From contig JAMYWO010000136.1 of the NCBI GenBank assembly GCA_024220525.1, positions 79,867-94,591 of the forward strand: DNA of 14,725 nucleotides, in the 5' to 3' direction. The notes under the pieces were generated by a model. That model saw only the letters and a list, made by a program, of their open reading frames with translations. It had not been told where the DNA came from and did not search any database. Made by a program: the position numbers and the translations under genes. This DNA is from Cochliopodium minus. Lineage: Eukaryota > Discosea > Himatismenida > Cochliopodiidae. Shown here in pieces: positions 1-9,200 of this stretch; within the stretch, counting starts at the first letter, position 1, and every line of letters starts with the position of its first letter.

Positions 1-1140
1 ATTCAAAGAAATCGGTGAATTTTTGTTTGGCTTCTTTGGAAGTGTCCTTTAAACATGGGATTATCAAATCACTGAAAGTGAAAGTATCATATCTCCTCTT
101 TTCTCCTCCAAATATTTGCTCGCAAAAGAAAGAATTTGCTTTTCGATAGGAATCCCAGTTTTAAGTACCACCTCCTTTTTAAAATCTTGAACACTAATTT
201 CAGTATTGTCAATAGACAAGGTTATTGTCTTGTCCAAATATTTTACAAAGACTTGAGTCGGTACAGATACGCTGACATACGCAACTTTTGGGAGCTCTTC
301 TATGTTGCTAGTCACTTTGGCGATTTCTGAAGGAAGATCTCTGCTAATTTTTAAAGAAAGAGCTCCAAGTATCGTCCCTCTTTGCTTCACTGTAACTTCT
401 TTTGGTGGAAACATTTTCTTGGTATTCTTGAAAAACGATGTAAAAAAGGATCGAACTTTTCCAAGAACAGACAAGATAAACCTCCTCAATCTTTCAAAAA
501 AACTTTCTCCTCTTTCCTCTCTTCTCCTTTTTCTCTTTTTATTCTCTTTCTGAATGCTTCCAGGTCTTGTTTGTACTGTAGATAATGTTTTCTTATCTTC
601 GCTGCAACCCTTTTTAACATGAAGCTGACTTTCCTTTTTGTGATCCTTTTTCTCTCAAGTTGTAACTTTTGGGCAATGTAAATCTTCTTTCCACCATCTT
701 GGAAACAAAAATTTTTTTTATCAATTTGATCATTCTTCTTTCCAATCTACAATTTATTTTTTTCCATACAAAAATTTGTTAGGAATGATTTTTATGAAAA
801 TTTTTTTTTTTACCAAGCAATGTTTTGACATCTCCATTGAATAGAGATGTTGAAATTGTGAATATAATGTTTTTTTTTTGATTATATATTTTTATATATT
901 CAGCCTTTATATCTTCCCCATCAAAAATTAATTTTTCATCTGCATCCAATTTAACATCATTAATCCTTCCCAATACATTATTATTAGAGTGTAAATTATT
1001 TTCTCCATCTTCATATTTTCTCCCATTGTCTTTAAATTTTTGTTTGATCTATCTCTTTCTATTTTCAAATCTTCTTCTATTTTCTTTCTAACATCTCTTA
1101 AATTTTCAAAAATAACAGCTTCTGAATTACATAGACCCAT
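1..1140 (-). pseudogene. Ubiquitin-like (beta-grasp) protein with acylation motif, frame-disrupted, 3' end outside window
   Basis: The start is the ATG at 1140 and the protein begins MGLCNS, fitting an N-myristoylation (Gly2, Ser6) plus palmitoylation (Cys4) motif. Exon 1 (1140-814) carries a ubiquitin-like stretch (NLRDVRKKIEEDLKIE, then GRKYEDGEN). A 1-nt break in the T-run near 1037-1041 is needed to join them. A likely intron spans 813-698 (GTAAAA...CCAAG). Exon 2 is Lys/Arg-rich and probably helical, then a second 1-nt break at the A7 run 494-500 leads into a clear ubiquitin-like region (VFVKYLDKTITLSID, IPIEKQILSFASKYLEE). A third break near 105-135 is followed by coding-like sequence to the window edge (TFSDLIIPCLKDTSKEAK). 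An alternative acceptor ending at 654 would avoid the second break. All breaks have the same sense: one base appears to be missing. This could be a decayed gene, sequencing indels in homopolymers, or frameshifting. The ubiquitin fold is inferred from pattern; function is unknown. Confidence 0.55.
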
Positions 1141-1702
1141 CTTTTTTTAATATTTATTTATTAATTTAAAAGGATATCTTTTGCAACAATATGCTATTGA
1201 TAAAATAGGTTAAACAACAACAATACAACTCGAATGTGAAATAATAAATTTTTATTTTTTATTCTTAAAAATTTAATCGATAATCTTCAACAAAAAGAGA
1301 TTCTGACATCACATCTACCATATAACTTTTGATAATCTATATATCATCTTTTCAAAAAAAACTCCTTTCATCCACTAACATTTTTTTTTGAATTTTATCT
1401 TGTGGAGATTTGAAATAAAAATATAAAATTTTACAGATATATTTTAGATATATTGTGCAATATCCATTTATATAGAGATATGAGTTGATTCATGATTGTA
1501 CAATATTTTTCTTTTCAAAGATTTTTTCAAATATATTTTAAATAAATAAAAATTGAAGAGATATTTGGAAGAAAAGTAAATAAATTAAGAAAATAACAAT
1601 CAATTCACAACCTAATCAATAAATTTAGGTAAATAAATTGGAAAAATAGTACAAATTGTTGGAATTTAAATTATTTCTTTCACATAATTTATATTGGAGA
1701 CA
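1141..1702. other. Divergent intergenic region
   Basis: This AT-rich stretch lies between the minus-strand ubiquitin-like gene and the plus-strand orphan gene, so it should hold both promoters. I see no RNA gene or coding exon. TATA-like runs such as TATATAG near 1470 are present but not informative at this base composition. Confidence 0.6.
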
Positions 1703-3311
1703 ATGAAATCACCTGGAAGGGACAAAACGATGATAAATAGTTTGGTAAACATATTTGGAACATAAATATAGATATATACCTTATTTTTTTCACATTAACA
1801 GGATAATATCTCCAAGAGTATATCTCCAAATATATTTGTGATAATGTCGGCAAAAATACATAATGGGGGTGATGTTCTGTATGAAGGTGTACACGAGACG
1901 ATACTGTGTGATCATAGCGTGTACATTGGAAGACACTCTGAACCCCCAAATCATCAAAGTAACAATATACAAAGTAATATTGTACACAACTTTGATGATA
2001 ATGCACCACAAATGGGATCAACATCCCATTTAAACGATGATCTTTCAACTGAAGATCATCAATATCAAAATATAAACATAAACTTTAACAAAAACATAAA
2101 CAAAAACAAACGGGATAACTCCCATATTAACAATACAACCTACAATACTTCAATTAAGAAAATGAAAGAGAATGTTAAAAGAAAAGCACTGATGCATGAT
2201 AAAATTTTTCTCCTTGATTCCTGGTTTTCGGTATATTTTTATTTATTATATTTCAAATAATCCACTCTTTTTAACAAGAATTTTCGAGTTGTCTCATCTG
2301 GCGGATGGACCTTAGAAAACCTTCAAGAACATTTCATCTTGTTTAAGAACGCTCAAAGTGTTGATGAAGCTATTAAGAAACATTTTAGAACATGGTTAGA
2401 AGAATACCTTTTTCAAAAGCGTATCCCTCATTCTTCCAACAAGAAAATATTTAATCTCGTAATGTTATAAAAAAAAAATTGTTAATTTAATTTATTTTTA
2501 ATTGAAAGAGATCCACCGTCTTTTCCCAAACGATGAAGAAAAAGCAGAAAGATATTATGACCAATTCATCAAAAGAAGTAAAGTGCACTACGATGGGCTG
2601 CATTACACAAAGGGATCGTATTCAGTTACAATGAAAGGGCTGACCGAAGAGGGACTTCTTGACATCGAAAAGTTTAAACTGGAAAGAGGTGGAAAAAGCA
2701 AAAAGTCTCCAAACCAAATGAGTGGGAAGAAAGGAACATTCTTTGTGACTTTGAGAAAACTATCATTCCCTGCCTAACTGAGAAAGGAAAAAGAAAGGAA
2801 AATGAAATAAGATCTCTTCTAGATGATATATATGCTGCATCCAATTTCTCTCTTACATCGATTTTGTGACTATTTCTCAACCAAATTGGAGAATCCAAAC
2901 TCATTTGTACGCTTTTTGAGCTCAGAAATTCGTACAAAAAAGTATTCAAAGAAAACTTCTCCAAAGAAATTAACCCTCCACACTCATGGAATCACTCATC
3001 ACCTCCCCAGTTATACAGAAGGGGTGATAAAAGAGAAAATAACTCCCATCCAAAACTCTATAGAGTACTCGGAAAGCCAGTTTGCAAAACAGAACAAAAT
3101 CAACACTAACAAACACAAAGAAACTCTTTCCATAAACTGGATCGAATCTGCAAGGAGGGATCTCTTTTTAAATCAGGAATTCAAAAGGAAAAGAGATGGG
3201 AAACACAACCTCAAGGTTCACCAATGGACTAGAAATCATGTTTGGAAGAAAGTTGTTTTGAAATTAGATGACGAAACCAAAGCACTGTTGAAAAACACTC
3301 TCAAAATATGA
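1703..3311 (+). CDS. Unrecognised multi-exon protein, C-terminal frame uncertain
   Basis: No known domain was recognised. Exons: 1703-1744, 1802-2230, 2279-2458 and 2511 onward; introns 1745-1801, 2231-2278 and 2459-2510 are short, AT-rich, GT...AG and phase 0. The ATG at 1703 is preferred over the one at 1844 because splicing 1745-1801 keeps frame. The product has an Asn-rich hydrophilic N-terminal part (about residues 50-130), then a mixed, probably folded section (GWTLENLQEHFILF, HFRTWLEEYLFQKRIP). In the last exon two readings compete. Either a 78-bp intron (2745-2822, GTGACT...TTCTAG) restores frame and gives about 457 residues, or the region is coding in the -1 frame (CDFEKTIIPCLTEKGK ... 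RSLLDDIYAASNF) and bounded by two compensating indels. The second is favoured because that stretch is far less AT-rich than the introns here. Beyond TGA 3309-3311 the +1 frame again looks coding to TGA 3388-3390 (DEHWKIDVNQKTVTFVAPT). Gene real; exact product unsure. Confidence 0.6.
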
Positions 3312-3882
3312 TTGTAAACAAGATGAACACTGGAAAATTGATGTAAATCAAAAGACAGTCACATTTGTAGCCCCTACTCAAATAAATTGATCGTAACATT
3401 TACTTTCTAGTTAAAAAATTGTTTATTTCTTTTTTTTTTTTATTTTAAAACATCAGGGTGGCCAGAATAATAGCATTTCCCAACTCGTCATTTTTTTTTT
3501 CTTTACATTAAAAAAACTTGAAGATAATCAATGAATTTCTCTGTTAAAATTAAAAAAATCTTTCCTGTTTTTCTAAGTTTAATTTGTTTAATACATTAAA
3601 CTAACGTTCTAATTTTTTAAATCTTTCAAAAATATTGATCGACTAGCGAGGTAAGGGGAGTTTTGTATCACCTTTTTTTACTAACAAATTTGTTGTTGAT
3701 ATCTAAAACTGATCTTCTTTTAAAAATCTCAAATAAATTAAATTAAATACTATCAATAGGCTACATCTTACTAATAATTAGAAAGTTTGGATATTTGGCA
3801 TCTTTGATTTTTTTAAAAATTAATATGAAAGAGAAAGAAATCCCCCATAGTTAAAAAAAAAACGACACATGGTGAATAGAAA
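3312..3882. other. Intergenic region between orphan gene and LRR gene
   Basis: The first 79 bases may be the frame-shifted end of the upstream gene. The rest is AT-rich, except for a more GC-balanced island at 3454-3490 that resembles a transposon terminus and a short one near 3641-3660. No tRNA cloverleaf or further coding exon was found. Confidence 0.5.
3454..3490 (+). mobile_element. Possible Tc1/mariner-like terminal inverted repeat relic
   Basis: The sequence starting CAGGGTGGCCAGAATAATAG has the look of Tc1-family termini, which commonly start CAG and carry a GGTGGCCA-type core followed by AT-rich DNA. It stands out in base composition from both flanks. No opposite-orientation partner (CTGGCCACCCTG) was found in the window and no DDE transposase is recognisable, so at best it is a solo or truncated end. 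The flanking dinucleotide on the left is AT rather than the TA usually duplicated by this family, which weakens the call. Confidence 0.3.
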
Positions 3883-3892
3883 ATGGAAATAA
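3869..3892 (+). promoter_or_regulatory. Short upstream ORF overlapping the LRR start codon
   Basis: An ATG at 3869 opens a 7-codon ORF (MVNRKWK) ending at TAA 3890-3892, so it overlaps the main ATG at 3883 in another frame. If the transcript starts upstream of 3869 this would lower initiation at the main start. The transcript start is unknown. Confidence 0.25.
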
Positions 3893-5723
3893 TCTCAAGC
3901 GAAATCAAAAACAACAACGAAAACACTTTTCAAATTGTTCTGACCAAAGAACAACCTCCCAAAAACAATTTTGCAATTTGGAAAAAGAGGAGCAAATTTA
4001 CTTTTGAAGAAAAAATCATATTCAACTTAATAACAAAATGGAAAAATAATATTTTGCATCAAAAAAAATATTGGGCAATAATGAAAATATTTTGTCTATC
4101 GAAATCTTCTCTTGATGAATTGGAGAAAGATAATTTTAAAGAATTATTATTTGATAGAAGTAGCCTCCCAAAAGATAAAGCGAAAAGAATATTCGAGAGA
4201 ATAATAGAGTTGGATAAATTTGAGAAAATAACATTCAATAACATCAATACAAATAAAAAATCGGAAGAAGATTTCCAACATATCAAGAGGTATCTCCAGA
4301 AAACAAAACGAGTGAAGGAAATAACAATCAATCACTTCAATCCTACCAAATGGAATGAATTCTGCGAGATATTGGGGAAAATGGATCTGATGAAAATCAC
4401 CTTGGAAAACAATAAAGAATGTGAGATGGCTACTTTGTTAGATTCTCTGAAAAAAATTAAAAATTCGTTATTTTCCGGTCAATGAAAAAGGAACTCTGGA
4501 AGCATTATCTACTTTGGTTTTGGAGAAAAACTTGACGAAACTTTCTTTGGGGCTGAGTAAACAACCATCTGAAGATGAATTTAAGAAATTATGTGATTCG
4601 ATAATTTTGAGCAAAAAGATTCAATCTTTGACTTTAGAAGATTTTAAATATAACGTTGATTTTTTTCCTTATTTATCTGAAATTTTAAAGAAAAACACTA
4701 GTTTGAAAAAACTTAAAATATTTGTGAATCATTACGATTTCTCGAGAGAGTTCTTCTTTTTTTTGGGTCACTCAATGGCGGAAAACAGAACGATTGAAAG
4801 TTTATTATTGAGTGCTTTTATTGAAGAAGGTATTAATGAGTTATCGGGAATGTTGTCTGTAAACAAGACCTTGAAAGAATTGTAACATTATTTAATTAAA
4901 ATTAAAATTAATTTTTTTGAATTAATAAATATTTTGTTAATTTTGTTTAGATTTTAATAAATTAATTTATTTTTTGATTAATATATTTCTTATTTACAAA
5001 AGAATTATCTGGATTAATGGTTTTAATAATGGTCAAATCTTGTTGGATCTTAAAGAAGGACTAGAAAAAAACGAGTCGTTACGCAAAATAAGTTTGAGGG
5101 AATGTTTTGTTGGCGGTGAAATTAACATGAAAATCCTCTCCAGAATTACTAAGCTACAAAAAATGGGAGGAATTAGTATTTGAAGGGAAAATGTTCTTTC
5201 TATTTACAAATCCCTTAAAAATAACAAATATTTAAAGGTTCTCTTTTTTGACTACATTGGTCAATTCAAAGCTGCTGAAATTAAAAGCATTTTAAATTCG
5301 TTGAGAACCAACACTACGATACAATCTCTCTCTTTACGCATTAACAAGTTTGCAAAATCAGGGTTTGTTGAACTTTTCGATATGTTGAAAGTGAATCATA
5401 CCTACTGCCAGAATCCATTGTTGTACCATGTTAATAAGGATATTGTGTCTGAATGTCGCTTTTATTTTAATATTAACAAAAGATTGAACCAAAAATTTTG
5501 TTGGAGTTTTGAAAAACACTATTCTTTTGAAGAGAACTTCAAAGAAATTGTACTTACGTTTCTTTTGTGCCAAAATAATTTTTCCCTAAACAAATCCTAT
5601 CTCAAAATTCCAAAACCTCTTTTGTTTGTGATTCTCAACATTGCTGCCAGAAAGTTTCTTCTCAATTTAAAATTGTCCAGAGAAATTGTTGGGATATTTA
5701 AAGAGAAAAGAAAAAATAAATAA
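3883..5723 (+). pseudogene. Leucine-rich repeat (ribonuclease-inhibitor type) protein, interrupted
   Basis: Exon 1 (3883-4881) and exon 2 (5003 to TAA 5721-5723) are joined by a 121-bp intron 4882-5002 (GTAACA...AAAAG), which splices to LKELIIWINGFNNG in frame. The protein has a charged helical N-terminus (about 130 residues), then tandem LRRs of about 28-30 residues with signatures such as NLTKLSLGL, IQSLTLEDF, TSLKKLKIF, KTLKELIIW, ESLRKISL and TTIQSLSL, and a non-LRR C-terminus (IPKPLLFVILNIAARKF). LRR solenoids bind protein partners; the ligand is unknown. Two lesions are seen. An extra base at the A7 run 4450-4456 puts TGA at 4483; removing one A gives LKKLKIRYF, a perfect LRR step. An in-frame TGA at 5181-5183 sits inside a repeat, and no splice option was found that removes it. 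Pseudogene is the simplest reading; sequencing error or readthrough remains possible. Repaired length would be about 570 residues. Confidence 0.65.
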
Positions 5724-5955
5724 ATTTTCTTTTCCCAAATTTTTATTGCAAATATTCTTGAAGCTTCCGACCGAATATTATTTTTGGGCTGTCATGATAT
5801 AGGTTTATTCCTTTTGGCAAAAAAGAAACTTGTTTATATAGTAAATCAAAAACAAAATTGATAAAGAATCTCCTTAATAATTAAATATCTTTGTATTTGG
5901 GGATGATATTTCTCAGATTGATGAAATTATTGAATCAATTTTTTCAATCAATTAA
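5724..5955 (+). pseudogene. Coding-like two-exon remnant directly after the LRR stop
   Basis: The frame of the LRR gene stays open after its TAA: 5724-5840 reads plausibly as protein (NILEASDRILFLGCHDIG, FLLAKKKLVYI). It is followed by a well-formed 76-bp intron (5841-5916, GTAAAT...TTTCTCAG) that joins in phase 0 to IDEIIESIFSIN and TAA 5953-5955. It could be the true C-terminus of the LRR gene cut off by a nonsense change at 5721, or the last exons of another decayed gene. Family not recognised. Confidence 0.4.
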
Positions 5956-6243
5956 TAATTGAGCATTCTCAAAAATTTAATTCTTAAAAATTTCATTTTC
6001 ATACCTAAATTTCAATGATAAGAGTTATCAGAGTGGAACTAAAAAAAAATAAAAATAATCCCTATACTCTTCAAAGGTTTATTCTTTACTTGAAGAAATA
6101 TTCTTGAGTGATTCATTATAAATCTTAAAACTATTCATTATATTTGAAATATAGTTTATGGTATTTATTTTGAATATTTACTCGAAAGAAACTCTTTCCA
6201 AGAATATCTAAACTTGGGAAACAATTACCAATCATAAACCACA
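5956..6243 (+). promoter_or_regulatory. Presumed formin promoter and 5' leader
   Basis: This 288-bp AT-rich stretch lies immediately upstream of the formin ATG. No conserved element can be named. No coding exon is apparent on either strand. Confidence 0.35.
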
Positions 6244-9200
6244 ATGGGTAATTATGGATATAAAATTAAAATTTTATTTATCTTTTACAAATTAAAGGAA
6301 CTCAATTGAGCAAAGTGATAGAAAATCCAGGAAGCCAAGATGAAATCAGAGATGTAAAGATTAATTTTTATTTTCAAAGAAATTTGTAAAACTAAATTAA
6401 AAATAGATACTATTCTTGGAAGATAAAAAGACCTTGAATAAAGAATTTTTCCATTCTTTCGCGAATGATTATTTTGAGAAGAGCAAGGAAATTGTAAATT
6501 TTAATTTGGTGGATAAAAAATATAATATTTTTTTTTTATTTTTATAGGGTGAAAAGAAGAAGAATTATGAAACTTTGACATCCAATATAATTAAATTGCT
6601 AGATCAGAATGAAGAAGAATCCATCCCCGAGAAGTGTAATTAAATCATTATGATAAAGTTTATAAAATAAATTTTTTTATTTGGTTCCAGCAATCAATTT
6701 GATCCTTGACCAAAAGAATGAAACAGTAAAATATATTTTCATTTTACCCAAAAATTTATAAAATTATTATCCGCTAACAAAATAATCTTTTTTTTATTCA
6801 GATTTCCTTTTTGAACAAAAAAGTGAAGCAATTAGAGAATGAAGTCGTTAACAGAAATTCCAGAGTTGATACCCTTCAAAAACAAATCATTCAAATCAAA
6901 TTGGTAGGATATATATTTAATTGTTGGATCAAATTTTTTATATTTATTTTTTGATTTAGAATCCCAAGTCTATTCCTCTCACTCCAAAAGTATTGAAGGT
7001 CAATGGATGGAAATCTCCGGGATTGATTGAAAAATTCATTCAATTGGGAAGAGAGGTAAATTCATTTTTTTATAATTCATTAGGGGAAAAATAATTTACA
7101 TACACTGTATGTAAATATCTAGATTATCCAATATAGATGAATTAAAAATATTTAAATATCTCCTTATCTGATATAAAACATCATACAATTAAATAGCTAT
7201 CCTTATTATCCCTTCTTCTTTAGAAAAGATTGATGAGATTGAACAATGTCAATGATCCAGTCAATTTAGTCGAGTTGATAAAAATTGATCACTCTCCCAA
7301 GACTTTATTGTACGTCAAATCAGTGGTGAGAAACTCCAAAATCAAATTTTTGGTCGAATTCATCAGACATGGAGGAATTGGAGTATTGATCAACCTTTTT
7401 TTGAAAATCGAAAAGAAATTATCGTAAAATAATCAATCTAATTCATTAATCCTCTATCTATATACTTACCATGTCTTTCTTAAATAGAGAGAACGTTTTG
7501 TTGAACGGATTCATTCTGTTCTTCATTTTGGAGATATTCCAGATCTTATTCACCAAACAGGCGATCATCTCGCACATGGCAGATGAGTTCAAAGATATCT
7601 CTCTGGACATTTTGATCAAGGCGAAGATATCTGGCTCATCACTTTTCAAATCCATCACCTACAGAATCTTATGTAACATTTTCGCCAAAAATTTTGAAGT
7701 GGGGAGAGGTAAAAAAAAAACATTTTTTTTCTAAATCAGCAAGAAAATAATTATTTTAATTAATATTAATTTAATTAATATTAATAATTAATATTCTATT
7801 TTTAATTAATAATTAATATTCTATTATATTATTTTTAATTATAAAATATCTTTTAATTTTAATTTCATCTTTTTTTTTCATTCAAAAGAAATTTTGGAGC
7901 AACTTTCTTTTCAATATGGAAAGGGAAATTCTTTGTGGACTTCCATCGTCGAGAACATTGCCTCTGATGAAAATTTACACGTGAGATTGTCTTCCATTTT
8001 GTTGATCAACTCTTACCTGGATTATTGCCAAAGGTAAATTTATTTGGTTTTTAATTTATTTTATTTCAAAAATTTTTAAAAATTTTAGTTTGGAAGAATG
8101 TTTAGTTTTGAGACAAAAATTGGAGCTTCAAAACTTGAGCGATGTTTTGGAGAATATCCCAAACCAAATCAGCGAAGACCAAGACGGCTATGACATACTT
8201 ATGGAGCAGATCGAAATCTACAAAAAAGACAAACAAAATGGTAAATTATTTTTATTGTTTTTATTAAAATTTTTTTTTTATTTTTATTTTTAATACAAAT
8301 TAATTTTTTTTTATTAAAGATGAGCTCGAGTACTTAGAATTTTCGGAGGGGATCGGAAATATTTCGTTAGAGGATCCTTCCGCCATCTTCAACAGAATCT
8401 TGATGACCATGGGAGGCAACAAGTCCAAGTTGTCCTCTCTTCTTGAGATTCTCAAGCATGTGTTGTTATTGGAGTTGTCTAACAAACCTGAATCTAATTA
8501 CACTTTTGTTTCAAAAGTCATCAACAAATGTAATTAACAAAATTTTTTGTTTTTTTATTTTTTTATTTTAATTTTTTTTATTTTTTTTTTTGAATTAATT
8601 TTTTATTTTTTTTTTTAGCTTTGATAATGGAAATAGAAGGTAATGAGATGGACAACCAAGTGGATCTCACAATAGAAAACATGAAGAAAATATTGAACGC
8701 TAACCCTTCTAACACTACCACTGAAACCAACACCAACACCAACACTGAAACTAAAACTAACACAAACACTGAAACTAACACTGCCACCGATACTAACACT
8801 AACACCAACACTAACACTAACACCAACACTGAAACTAAAACTAACACTAACACTGAAACTAACACCAACATTGATACTAACACCAACACTGAAACCAACA
8901 CTAACACCAACACTGAAACTAACACTAATACCAACACTGAAACTAACACTAGTAATATCACCACCAATGTTTCCATCGAACAAAACAAAGTAGAAGAAAC
9001 TCCTGTTCAAGTTGAGCAACCCAAAAGTGAACCTGAAACAAGTAAAATTTTTTTTTTTTTACATTTTTATTTCTTAATTTTTTATTTTTTATTATAATAG
9101 CTGAGATAATTGATATTCCACCTCCACCGCCACCCCCATTTGAAGGAGGTGGAATTCCTCCACCGCCACCTCCATTTGAAGGAGGAGGAATTCCTCTACC

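Noticed and set aside
1689-2048. Minus-strand open frame of about 119 codons
   Set aside because: Antisense of exon 2 of the orphan gene, which has better codon structure and in-phase splice sites.
1838-2260. Translation start of the orphan gene at GTG 1838 or ATG 1844
   Set aside because: An upstream ATG at 1703 with a canonical 57-bp intron adds in-frame N-terminal sequence.
1703-3311. Orphan gene as a transposase belonging to the nearby Tc1-like terminus
   Set aside because: No helix-turn-helix plus DDE pattern is visible, and the terminal sequence points away from this gene.
3640-3665. Possible tRNA or small RNA in the GC-richer patch near 3641-3660
   Set aside because: No cloverleaf, T-loop or paired acceptor stem could be formed from the flanking sequence.
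2867-5183. TGA reassigned to Trp, suggested by two in-frame TGA codons
   Set aside because: TGG is used for Trp throughout the formin and disintegrin genes, and the 21-exon formin contains no in-frame TGA.
8578-9019. Minus-strand open frames encoding Val/Leu/Ser and Gly/Val/Ser repeats
   Set aside because: They are the antisense mirror of the Thr/Asn codon repeat in formin exon 13 and have no independent signal.
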